Shown: piece by piece, positions 24,913 to 35,710 of the stretch
Layout: each line of letters begins with the position of its first letter
Position numbering within the stretch: the stretch's first letter is position 1
From: Polytrichum commune
Lineage: Eukaryota > Streptophyta > Polytrichopsida > Polytrichales > Polytrichaceae
Reading direction: 5' to 3'
Length of the DNA: 64,000 nt
Assembly (NCBI GenBank): GCA_950295325.1
Contig: OX485803.1
Coordinates: 44,595,554 to 44,659,553 of the forward strand
Program-made: the position numbers and the translations under genes
Notes under the pieces: model-generated
Seen by the model: the letters and a program-made list of their open reading frames with translations, nothing else
Told to the model about the DNA's origin: nothing
Databases searched by the model: none

Positions 24913-25054
24913 TACTACAAGGATCACATGTCATCGCCACTACAAGGTAGAGGGTAGGCATCCAAATCTACTACCCTTTGGATATTAAAAGCCAAATGTA
25001 CTACTCCTTGGAATGGCAAAGAACCATTGGCAACGACTCATGATCCTTGTAGTG
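24913..25054. mobile_element. 142-bp CACTA-like miniature element
   Basis: The left end TACTACAAGGATCACATG and right end CATGATCCTTGTAGTG are inverse copies except for the first base and one internal base. TTC flanks both sides (24910-24912 and 25055-25057). A 3-bp duplication and (C/T)ACTACAAG termini are the CACTA/En-Spm pattern. An internal CACTACAAGG copy lies at 24938. It has no coding capacity. Confidence 0.6.
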
Positions 25055-25561
25055 TTCAGAGCACACGGCTTTTCCCAATATCATGGGATTTGCACATATA
25101 GATTCATGAAATGCATAAGAATCTTCATGTTGAGGTTCTATTATCAGGAGGGTGGGAAAGAGACCAGAGGGGGGGGGGGGGAGGGGGCAAAGGTGGTGAG
25201 CTAGAGATCTTTCCTTCCACGTGCAAGCCCCTTTGGCTTGGCGTGGCAATAAAGAGCAATGAACCATGTGCATAATATCATTAAGCAATGACACGACGGT
25301 CCCTTTCCAAAGAAAGAGGTTGCAATAAAAATTGAAATTTAAAAAAAAAAACTATGATAATATACAATTGCTTGTTGAAAAACTCATCGTACACAACCTG
25401 AATGTTCCCCATAAAGCAGGGAATCCCGGAACTTTAAAAAAGAATTATACTCATTCAATACCCGGTCCCACATAACACAACCAAGGAGTTGTGTAATGTT
25501 ATGTGCAAAACTTTACATGCACAAGCTTAGTCTATAGGTTATTTTATTCGTGCTATGAAAT

Positions 25562-25563
<2 letters not shown>

Positions 25564-25592
<29 letters not shown>
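25564..25592. repeat. Poly-T tract (29)
   Basis: A run of 29 T. It could be the poly-A tail of a retroposed copy on the minus strand, but no body or duplication is recognisable. Confidence 0.8.
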
Positions 25593-26128
25593 GGTCTAAG
25601 CTAGTTTGAGAGCACGGTTTTGAGGAAGTCAAACATAGGGGTGTAAGGTGGAGAGGCTTCTATCGGACACTTCCAACAACGGCCATGTCCCCCGCTCAAA
25701 AGAAATCATTCGTCAAACAACAAAGAAATCAAAATATGGGATGACTCAAAAAGTTAAACCAAGGAGACATAGTCACCATGTTCAATGTGCTTGGAGATTG
25801 TGTGATTTTTATGCACAATTTGAGAATTCATCTTCAGTAATAGGAAATAAAGGGAGTGGAAGAATGCCTTGATGTTCTATACATTTCATTAGAGCCAAAT
25901 CGGTATTATGATATGGACCTCCATCAATACAATTTAGGTAGTATATGCATCGTTCTGCTACTGAGCTTTCCCAATACTGTATGGTCATTGAGCATGTGTC
26001 TCATGGCTCAACTTGTCACTCTTTGGTGTGAGGATTCATGACCAATGATCAATAACAAACTTTCACATATGGTAGACATACCCATTTCCGATCACGGCCC
26101 CCCCCCCCCCCAAAAAAAAATCTTAATA

Positions 26129-26165
26129 CTCCCTCCGTTCTAAAATGATTGTCCATGCTTCTAAC
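26129..26165. repeat. Stowaway-like terminus (single end)
   Basis: CTCCCTCCGTTC directly after TA (26127-26128) is the classic Stowaway MITE terminal motif. No matching inverted GAACGGAGGGAG end was found downstream, so this is a truncated or eroded copy. It follows a C14A9 homopolymer block (26098-26120). Confidence 0.5.
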
Positions 26166-27556
26166 TTTGGCAAGATTAAGGCCCACTAATCATTGACCAA
26201 GTAGTTGTAAGTATGACTCTTAAAATAAAGAACAACAACTACTCTGAAACGCCCCCCCAAAAGTTGGGGTGTCAAAAGACTTCTTGATGATGAAAATTTG
26301 GCGCGTAAATAGTACATAGAGTCCTTTGAAGTCGTTAAGTTCCACACCTATAGCCATCATTTTCTAACGTGATGGAAAAAGCCATGAAGTTTCACACATG
26401 TCACCGTCACATTTGGCGTAATGGGAAAAGTAAGTCAAAAGGGCACAAAGATCAGTTCTTGAAAAGAGCATTAATTGTGCTCAAGTTTCCCTCTTTGAGT
26501 TATAAAAAATAAGTCGACCTTTGTTGTGATCATGGATTAGGAGATATATTTTCCTTTAAAATATTATAGTATCTTCAAATTTTGATAAATTTTGTTAAAC
26601 ATTGGAGTTATCCATAAAGTAAGTTGGTGTTTTGACAGATTTTGAGTACACTATTCACACAAACCCATGGAAACGCAAAGTAAGGCTCTTGAATTCCGGG
26701 GCATAATACACAAGGCCAGGGTTTAGGGTCAGAGCTGGTCTGCTTGTTTTTGGATGAGAGAATCGGGGTCCGCCTATTCGTGGTTGAGGCCGTCATGCGT
26801 GCTTGCTGATTTTGATCCCCCACAAAGATGAGAGAGAGCCACTTGTTTTTCCTTTGCTTTGCTTTGCATCGCCGCCTTCCCCCCTTCCCCTATCCACCAT
26901 CACCTCACCCCACCATCGCCATCGCCATCATGCACGTCTTGTCTGCACCCCTAACAGAATTAGCGAAACAAGAGAGGGCCCTCTGACAAAGCGACGCTAA
27001 ATTCCCGGGGCGTGCTCGCAACACAGGAGCAAATTTTTTTTTCCACCATTTCCGGTCCCTCAAAAGATTTGTGCCTGTGTTTTTTTATAGCTACAGACAC
27101 CTACTCCACTTTTAGGGCCTGTCACACAATTTTCTCAAATCCAGGCCCAAAACCCTCTCTTCAACTCACTTTACGGATAACTCTATTGTGATATAAGTTT
27201 CCAAACTTGTGAAAAATCGCTCTAGTATCACACTTGTACTACACTTATGAAAAATCAGTTACGGCTAACGGTGATGGGTTTGTCTACTTTATAGGTTACT
27301 ATGGCAAACATGGAGAGAGAGCTTGGTTTTTCTTGAGTTATTCTATGCTTACTGTCAAGCTTAGTCCGTTTATATAACATCCTCTTATTCAGAGGCCAAA
27401 TCATTCTTCAACATATCAATGTACCTTTTTTGAAAACCCAAGAGGGTGGGTGGGAGCAAACACCATGACCCAACTATTTGCAAAGCTATCCTCTTACTAT
27501 ATTCATTGTCTCTACTATGCTTGCATCTAAGAAGGTGTTACATTCTGAAAGTAGTC
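26166..27556. other. Intergenic, nothing recognised
   Basis: No gene is supported. The segment around 26860-27010 is locally richer in C and in CGCC words but holds no long frame or splice pattern. Confidence 0.5.
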
Positions 27557-27558
27557 TA

Positions 27559-28716
27559 CCGTACGTTAAGGGCAGCTTCGGCACAAAATAATTCTAAAAA
27601 TAGACGCCGAAATTTTTGGAAAATTATTGACATTTTTTGCCGAATATAAAATTAATTAATTTTCAAAATTGCCGAAAAGTAAGAAATTTTAACTTCTCAC
27701 TAGAATTTTACTTACACTGGAAGCATATATGAATTCTGAAGGAGAGAAGGTGCTCCTTTTGTAATCAAGCTCACTTACATTAGTCCACAAAGAATATGGG
27801 TTAAGAAGTAGCAAGACTCTAAGTGAGGCTTTTCAAATGTGTTGTACACAATTTTTTGGAGCCCAATTGAGCATAGAAGATGACGTTTTATAGAATTTTG
27901 TCCAACTAACAAAAGTTGAGAAATCAATCCTTCTTCCACCTCCAACAAGTTTTGTGTCAAAATAAGTCTTTATGCGAAAGATATGGACAAAACATTGCAG
28001 CCGTGTAAAGATCAAAAAATTAAAATGCGTTCATAACAGTTTTTCAGAGCTCATTTGTGCATAGAAGATCAACATTTTTGGAATTTTGTTTCTCTAAGAA
28101 AAGTTTAGAAATCAAGTAATCTTCCACCTCCAACAAGTTTTGTGTCAAAATAAGTCTTTATGCGAAAGATATGGACAAAACATTGCAGCCGTGTAAAGAT
28201 CAAAAAATTAAAATGCGTTCATAACAGTTTTTCGGAGCTCATTTGTGCATAGAAGATCAACTTTTTTGGAATTTTGGTGCTCTAAGAAAAGTTTAGAAAT
28301 CAAGTAATCTTTCACCTCCAACAAATTTTATGTCATTTGAAGACTCTATGCAAAAGTTATGCGTGTTATAAAAATGAAGTCTAACTAGGTGCTTCACCTC
28401 AAACTTTACATATCCCATATGCATTGTTGAACACAACTCCACTCTACTTGTATAAAGCACAGAGCATTCTCAACTCTTCACAAAATCGTGAAAGACTTAT
28501 ATCTTTTGTAAAACTCTTCACACAAATTGTGAAATCGTGAATAAACATCCTTGTTAACTGTTAGATAATAACTTCTTGGATGTATGCCGAAATTGCATTA
28601 TTAAACTATTTAAAATGCCGAAATCTTTAGTAATTTTTTTTTGGCCGCCGAACACTGTTTTTTTACTTTTAATAATTATTCGGCAAGAGAGCGCCGAAGC
28701 TGCCCTTAACGTACGG
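27559..28716. mobile_element. 1158-bp TA-flanked element with CCGTACGTTAAGGGC termini
   Basis: Perfect inverted ends of about 24 bp begin CCGTACGTTAAGGGCAGC and are flanked by TA (27557-27558 and 28717-28718). GCCGAA/TTCGGC hexamers recur inside both ends (about six copies), a likely transposase-binding motif. The core holds 188-bp direct repeats. There is no recognisable transposase, so it is non-autonomous. TA flanks and the CCGTA start are shared with the 328-bp MITE at 4.55 kb. An alternative reading, TTAA as a duplication before GGGC, fits less well because the inverse match extends beyond TTAA. Confidence 0.75.
27749..28380. repeat. 188-bp tandem repeat inside the TA-flanked element
   Basis: Direct copies start with CCACCTCCAACAAGTTTTG at 27936 and 28124 and, degenerate, at about 28312. 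A more diverged partial copy precedes them from about 27749. The two central copies are almost identical. Tandem cores are common in MITEs and can grow by slippage or unequal exchange. Confidence 0.85.
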
Positions 28717-28961
28717 TATACAACTCTCAGTATTACCTTTCATTTCACTTTTGTAGAAAAATTGTGTTACATATCCGTGTTTTTTCATATCAAGTTCAGA
28801 AAGGTAAATGACATGATCAACAAATACTTCAAAGTTCAACAAATACCATAAATCAAATTATGTTATGTGTTCCTCATACCACTGGAATACATACGCATAA
28901 GTATAATCATAATCACGGGGAGGTCACTTCATTGTCAAGTTGACACCACGTGCGGACAAAG

Positions 28962-31533
28962 CACGGGGGGGGGGGGGGGTGACTATCGGAATTTTAGAAA
29001 CCACGTGAGATAAAAAATAGGGTCAATTTAATTCGTTGAGGGTAAAATTTATAACTTCGTTAGATCTACCATAGCTTTGGAAATATATCCCATACATGAT
29101 TATATATAAAATAGGGCAGTGAATAATTCCTCCATTTTAGTAATCAGTAGAAAAAAAATAGGATTATAGATATTGGATCCCCCCAAATGTGTGTAGTAGA
29201 ATCAATAGAATAATTATGGGTTTGACTACTTTGATGAAGAATTGTGTAAATTCTGTCCAAATTTGAATGAAAAGTGTTAGTATGGAGGGAAAATGTTGTG
29301 GATTTTTTGGGGGGAAGGAACATTGTGACTTCTCAACGGCCCTTGGGTTGGCTTAGGGTTTGGACAAGCATAGTGGCGTGAAGGCGGTGAAGCGTTTGGG
29401 TAGGAGGTTTTGCGTTGGTGAAGCGTGAAGGGGAGATGTCGGAGATGTTGAACTTGGAGGAGCCTCAAGTTAGCACTGCACTTTCCATAGATAAGGTAAT
29501 ACCTTTTGTTGAATATGATGGTCATAATATTTATAAGTCCACTTTAGTATCACAATTGAATGTTAATCCTTTTTTGTCTAAGGATAGACTAACTAAAGTG
29601 AAAAATTCAATCTATTTTAATAATGCTGATGATTACATCAATGCCTCATCTTCTACAGAAAAAATGTTGTTGGGTCTTGGGATGGATTGTGGAGTGTATT
29701 TTATGCAGGGAAGTACGACAACTATCTCATCTACAGTTAAATCAGCTGTTAGGAGGACTAGGGCAAAAATCTGCAACCTACATGTGTCCTCAATGGAGTT
29801 GACCGGGGTACATGGTGTATAGGACGAGTTCAAAAAATGAGACGAAAGGTAGGTACAAGGTGGGGACGTTGCAGGCATCCTATTGATCTTCTTAATCGGG
29901 AGGTAAACAAAGGTAAAAAAACAAATATTGTCGGATCTAGTTTTATGGTCTATCTTAATTATTTTAGAAAAGTCCCCGGACACTTTAAATTCAAATATGA
30001 CCACTCAGATTCTATTTGGATTGATGTAGATAGCATAATTTGCATAGTAACTATGTCATTTGATGTAGAGAGGGATGTCTTTGAGCTTGATCCGGTTGAT
30101 GGGAACTCCTTGAATGAATTTGTTGAAAAGTCAACATGAAATTAATAGTGATGTAAGATATTGTTTGTTACTCCATATCCATATCACAAAATGACTAATG
30201 TTCTTTCTAGTGTACAAATCATGCATGATTGTTATGGAATTTTTTTTCTAAGTTAGTAGGTGTTATTTAATCTATGAAATTCTCTTGCTTCATTCAAAGA
30301 TGTCGTTTATCAATGAGCATTGGATGGTTGAAGTGATAAACATGTACTAAACTTTTCAAATGCATGAAGATGATGAGTTGATTTTCAATCCAATTTCGGA
30401 GGAAGCTAGGTATTATGCTTTCCTAAACCTTGAATTTGCACATTTTCTTGTTGTTTGGTCTTGTATAGATTTCTAAATAAACATGTTCAATTCTCTAACT
30501 CAAAAAACATGGTTTTCAAGCCATGAAATTATGAGAATTAAGATTGGAATGTAGTTCGTTCTTCATAAATTTTTGTTATTAGTTTTACTTGTCTTGCTAG
30601 TAGTGTCTAATATGCCAACATTCTATTCATTGCCTTTTTGCTACAACAACCTTTTGTAGATGATCGATGATGCGCTGCAACATTTGGCACCTCACCATGG
30701 TAGACTCGAAGGATTGCGCTTTGCCTTGGAGGATACGTGATGGAGTGGTTGGAGACTTCGAAGGTTGCCCGCCTCATGCCAATAATTAGTTTTAGTTATT
30801 TGTCATCATTGGTGTTAAACCTCTCCAAAACATTTTGTCTTATCATGACATTGTAGAGGATATCGATATGTACCTTGACATGTATCGGAAGGTGCATAGT
30901 TATATCCTAACCCTTCACATTGTAAATATTTGGTACAAGGTTGAATGTGTTTGTGAACACAATTAAAGTAAATGTTTTCAATTTTTGTATTTGGTTTTTT
31001 CAATTGAATGCAATCTTTTGTTTTGAAGTAGATAATTATGCAAAATTTCATGTCTTATGACAATTGCTTATAATCCTTGTTTTGTTCTATCCGTGTTTAC
31101 AACTTGTCTATGTTAGCTTGTACATTTTGTTATCTTCATGTTCATTGGTAATCTTTTAACTAAATTCCAAGTGTTATTGGTTGTGTTTTGAATGGCATTT
31201 TGAATGCTTTAGCATTGGTATAACTAATTGAAACCGATTAAATGATAAGATGGATGGTGTGGAACGTTTGTTGCTCACATAGTTGATTTTGCAATGCTAT
31301 AGTATTCCGTTCATTATTTGGTACTTGTACGATTTATAAAAAAAATATGATGCCAAAAATTGGTCTCTCTAAAAATTTACAAATAAACATAGGGTGCTTA
31401 AAAATATGTCAAAGTAACTTTATATCTACAAATAGGGAGGGAAAAAATACCGAGAGGTGCATAAATACCCCCCCATTAAATACCCCATTATCGCACGTGG
31501 TTACAAAATGTAAGGGGGTGTGACCCCCCCGTG
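28962..31533 (+). mobile_element. Inner CACGGGG element (2572 bp) carrying an unrecognised gene
   Basis: It begins with CACG followed by a G run (G15 at 28965-28979) and ends with CCCCCCCGTG at 31533. GGACAAAG is perfectly duplicated at 28954-28961 and 31534-31541. The ends are inverse over about 50 bp at moderate identity, sharing ATTTT, ACCACGTG and GATAA blocks. It therefore belongs to the same family as the outer element, whose terminal region it entered. The interior has the frame-shifted coding region at 29436-30139. Small exon-like stretches follow, with peptides MSFINEHWMVEV at ~30301 and MIDDALQHLAPHHGRLEG at ~30661, the latter after a TAG acceptor. A dispersed fragment like its right end is at about 45655-45815. 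Confidence 0.85.
29436..30139 (+). pseudogene. Gene of unrecognised protein family, copy 2, one frameshift
   Basis: It starts at ATG 29436 (MSEMLNLEEPQ). Frame 1 runs to the VRRTRAK block near 29770. A one-base shift then moves into the frame that reads VLNGVDRGTWCIGRVQ and on to the stop at 30137-30139. Visible blocks are VEYDGHNIY, NPFLSKDRL, LGLGMDCGVYFM, WCIGRVQKMRRKVGTRWG, PIDLLNR, FKFKYDHSDSIWIDVDSII and a C-terminal ELDPVDGNSLNEF; about 235 residues in total. It aligns throughout with the broken copy at 4.0-4.9 kb. No catalytic or zinc-binding pattern is obvious. Lying inside a transposon, it may be an accessory or DNA-binding protein of the element; that is inference only. Confidence 0.65.
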
Positions 31534-31912
31534 GGACAAAGTTTGCTACCCCTATATTACATGCCATATATAATTTTAAAATTTATGATATTTTTTCTAC
31601 ATATACATAACCATTGATAGTATCTTTTTTATATATTTTTGAAATTTTTAGTCATCTTTATTTTTTTAGTAATTGTTTTTGTTCAATTCTATGTCATTCT
31701 AGTTCGAAACGGTATGTTTTATGAAAAAAAAAAAATCATCAAATTTAGTTACCACTTTTAACTATGTCATAGGTACTGTGTATATTTACTCATGAAAAAA
31801 AATGGATAAAATTTTGACTCATTTTGGTGGTGTAACTTACCAAAAGAAGATTTTTTTGTGGTCGCACGTGGTGTTCAACTTGACAATGGAGTGACCCCCC
31901 CGTGATCATAAT

Positions 31913-34184
31913 GCACATACTATTCTTAATCAAAGATAATATGCAAAACCTAAATATGCCGAAATTTGAAGCAATGGAAACCCAATTGTTATCTATGTCA
32001 GACAATTTTGTACAACATAAAAATACATTTTGCATCATTGAATACACATATTGTCATAGAGTATTCTACATGTTCCTTAGCCATTTGAACCTGGTGCAAT
32101 TGAAAAAAGAGGTAAGTTACACACCCTCTCCACAAGACTTAGTTTGCATAACTTGCACTAATCATGTAAGTTACTAAGGGTAAACAGCCATATGCGGTTT
32201 AACTTGCGAAAGGAGGCTCTCTTGGCCTCTTACTCTTAATATAGGATTAGGTAAATGTTTGTGTCCATTGATGTGAAACCCACGATCTATGGTTGATATT
32301 CGTTAGGTAACACTGACTTAACCCTAAAGTATTCTTACCCTGGGGTTAAATAAAGTTACCATGCAGGTTCATTTGTGGGCAAGGAAGAATCAAAGTACAG
32401 AGAGAGAGAGAGATTGTTAGAGGCAATTTCCATGTCAAGTGGGTCAAATTCATTTCATATTCATTAATGACAAGTGCATTTTTATTCATATAATATATTA
32501 TTAAATTCTATACATGTCCATGCTTTAATATTATTTAATTATGTTACTTACATTTTATAATGATATCCATCACCATTTTTGTTATTTGCAAATAATGCGG
32601 ACCACAATACCCAATACATTCATGATTAGTGTTGTTAGTTGCTATTTGTATTACTCAAATTGTTCATTTCACTATTCAAAGATTTGTACATTCATAATTA
32701 ATGGCGTTTGTTGGTGCCATCCACCATCTCCAATGTGCCTAACTGCCAATAAGTTTTGAATTTCCTTAACTATAAATTTGATGAGGGTTGGGTAGTTACA
32801 ATATGTGCAAGAAGGCTTGGAAGCCAAGAACCTTCTAGATACAATTTTATTTCTTGACTAAACACGGTAACAAATAGAAGTAAAGGCTCTAAGCTTACAT
32901 GCTAATAATGCATTGCCATCATCCATTGACCTTCCATATTTCACACACATTTGTAGACTAGTCAATGGTTATCAATTAATGAAATGAATTGCCATTACAA
33001 TAAGGTAGATGAAATTATATGTGTCAAGAGGTTGACTCAATCCCCCCCTCCCCCTCCCAAACACACACACTTTCTTTGTTTAAATATGGAATAGTGTATG
33101 CCAAGGAGGCTCGTAAAGCTTGCCACATGGGCCTAAAAAGCTACAAAGCATAATAGTGAAGTTGTCATCTACTTGCTCCCACATACACATAACACAACAA
33201 CCATGCAACGCTTGCAAAAGAAAAGAAGTCAACGCATGGCTACTTAAAAAGAAAATGTGATGGTCACTATATGGCTACTAGTAACCATTGAACATTGCAA
33301 ACGGGCGACAATAAGCCAACTATTGGAAGGATTAATGACTACATCAACAAGTTATGGGTCCAATTATTTGAAATTCAACAATTTGGCAACCCAACTTGAA
33401 TAAAAGGGGGAAATCACTCCATGGATTTTCCTTAAATAAAAAGTTAACATAATTACATAAGTCATGTGGAGGAATTAAACCCCCAATCCAAATGGCATAT
33501 GCCCCATGGCAACACACGGCATCCTACAAAAACATGAACTTTAATCCATCCAACCCCCTCCCACAAAGGTTAGTCCAACTTCCAAACAATTTAGCAAGAA
33601 GGGCAACAAAAAGATAAAATATGCATAGTCACACTAAGTCTTGCAACCGTGGAAAACAACAACATTGTTTGCTCCAAAGCCGACGAGCTTCTTGGACTAA
33701 GGCAATACCTAATTCCATTAACTTGGAAGCACATGGGCACCCAATGCAACCCTAAACCCTAACCAACAAAATAAATAAATAAAATGAATGCAGTCGGAAA
33801 AGAAAAAGGGGAGGAAAGAAAGTAAAGGTTGAAGGGAGCAAATGCAAAAGATGGAGGGAGTTTCAACAATTGGCTACATGGACACAACATGGGAGCTAGG
33901 TGGTGGCAAGAGTGGCCATGGCAAGGGTAACGGTAATTGGCAACACATAGTGATATGAATGCAATGGTGGGTCACTTTAAATGCTAAACCCTCCCCGGCA
34001 TGGGAGTGATGAGACCAAGAAGATGGTTGTATTTTAGGTTCCCTCTGCAATTGAATTTTCAATTTGTGCCAAAACAAAACAAAACAAAACAAAAAACCAA
34101 CCAACCACAAAGGCGCAACACCTTGGTTGATCGAGATTTGTGATGGCGATTCAATGGATTGCCAGTGGCCCATTTGGTCATCCT
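31913..34184. other. Intergenic, nothing recognised
   Basis: No supportable gene. A short telomere-like motif (AACCCTAAACCCTAACC, about 33748-33764) and an (AAAAC)n tract (34071-34095) are present. Confidence 0.5.
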
Positions 34185-34685
34185 GCCTCGGGCCCCGGGG
34201 GTTGGACTTTTCATACAACGTATGAACTAACGTGAGTGTAAGAAGGGGTATTATTTTGAGGCATCAACGTACATAATATACATAAGGGAGAGGTTTTAAT
34301 TTTTCTCCAGTGTTTACATCTAAAAAGGTTATTAAGAATGTTGAAGTGAAGGTAGATGTACAAAAGGGAGTTGTAGGGTTTAGAGAAAAAAATGACAATA
34401 GATGTGAAAGTTTTTTCCAATTCACATTTTCTTCCATTGTTGTCGTATGGTAATAGTCCATACTGACTACCTTGTTCATTCTTGTCGGGGTTTGCATTTG
34501 GGTTCTAGGTTTTTACAAACTGGAGGCTTTTGGAGCACTCATGAGCTCCTTCGAGTTTTGGTCTTTGGATTATGGCTAAGTTATAGTGGTCTTGCTTCTG
34601 TTTGCTTGATGAACTTGTTGAGTTACATACTATGGATGAAAAAATGTTCAAATACCTTCTTATTGGAAAGTGAAAGTGGAAATTC
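34185..34685 (+). repeat. Dispersed repeat, copy B (inverted partner at 3.4-3.8 kb)
   Basis: Reverse-complement match to 3355-3838. Read on this strand it runs from the CCCGGGG end through TGTACAAAAGGGAGTTGTAG, GTTCTAGGTTTTTACAAACT and ATACTATGGATGAAAAA to TGAAAGTGGAAATT. No TIR, target duplication or protein domain was found. A retroelement fragment is possible. Confidence 0.7.
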
Positions 34686-35710
34686 TATTTAATAATTTCT
34701 TATTTAATTTGAGATTTATATTTTGTATATGTAGTGGAGACATTTATTACATTTGGATTCGGCCTGAAGGACTAGGATCCGGCCTCCAGAGTCGTTATTC
34801 TCAAATCTATTGTCGGGCCCATGAACACAACTCATCATGCAAGTAGTGGTATGCTAACAATTTAGATTTCCAAAAGCACAAACTTGTTGTACAATCTTTT
34901 GGTTTTTTAGCAAAATGTGATGTTGTTTGCAAGAGCGCCATGATGTCATGCAATGTGATGAGAATGTGATTTGGTATAATTTAGTGACTTGTTGATATGT
35001 TAGTCCCTATTTATGAAATTAAGGAAGGCGGATTGAGGCCATAGAGGTTGATGATTCCTCTCAATGTTCATGTGCACAATCTTGTTCAATCTTAATTGTT
35101 TGTTTAACCTCAAGATAGCATTGGCAAATAATTCAAGGTCATGCAAACCAAGGAGGGATCCTCACCAACTCTCCTAACATCTTTATTTGGTTCTCAAGGT
35201 TCAAAGAGACATGAACCTTCTCAAGAGCTCACTTTAAAAAAAAAAATTTTAAATCTCTAGGCTATGTAAATTCTGAAGATATTGACTATTTATATTTTTA
35301 AATATACATAATTTTATCATAAAAATATGCAAAGAATAATTGAACTCTATATTATCTTACTTACAGAATGATGTCATCTTAAGATTTATTTTTTGAACTG
35401 TTCTTTCACTTTGTGTTATTTTAAGGAAATTGTATTTTTCATTGTCTTACATTTTAAGCAATCAAGGATGGATTTGTATAGACTGCATCACAAACTCAAA
35501 GTGAATGAGTCACTTTCAAATAGTGAACATTTACCTTTGATGATGATTTATTGGACTTCCAAGAAGTTCAACAATTTGCACTTGCAAGAGCTCGTGTACG
35601 GACATATGCATGGAAGTTCAAATCATCTTGAAAAATTAGCAAGAAATGTGTAACAAACCTCTCACATGTTTATCACCAACTTTCACCCTAACACTTATCA
35701 ATCAAAACAA
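34686..35710. other. Intergenic, nothing recognised
   Basis: AT-rich sequence without recognisable genes or bordered repeats. The longest frame (86 codons at 35393-35653) shows no familiar motif. Confidence 0.5.

Larger units (their letters stand above)
28914..31904 (+). mobile_element. Outer CACGGGG element (411 bp) with 8-bp duplication, split by a second element
   Basis: The left end CACGGGGAGGTCACTTCATT (28914 on) and the reverse complement of the right end (CACGGGGGGGTCACTCCATT, ending 31904) stay inverse over about 43 bp. That stretch includes GTCAAGTTGA and CCACGTGCG. ATCATAAT is perfectly duplicated at 28906-28913 and 31905-31912. Only 48 bp of this element lies left of the inner insertion and 363 bp right of it, so its own length was about 411 bp. 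An 8-bp duplication fits hAT or another 8-bp class; the terminal CACGGGG is not a standard hAT start, so the superfamily is open. Confidence 0.85.

Noticed and set aside
27566-28709. piggyBac reading (TTAA duplication) of the 27.5-kb element
   Set aside because: Inverse homology continues outward past TTAA to CCGTACG, so TTAA is internal to the ends; the flanking TA fits better.
33748-33764. Telomere proximity suggested by CCCTAAA words
   Set aside because: Only two units occur, and similar short motifs are common in plant promoters and intergenic DNA.
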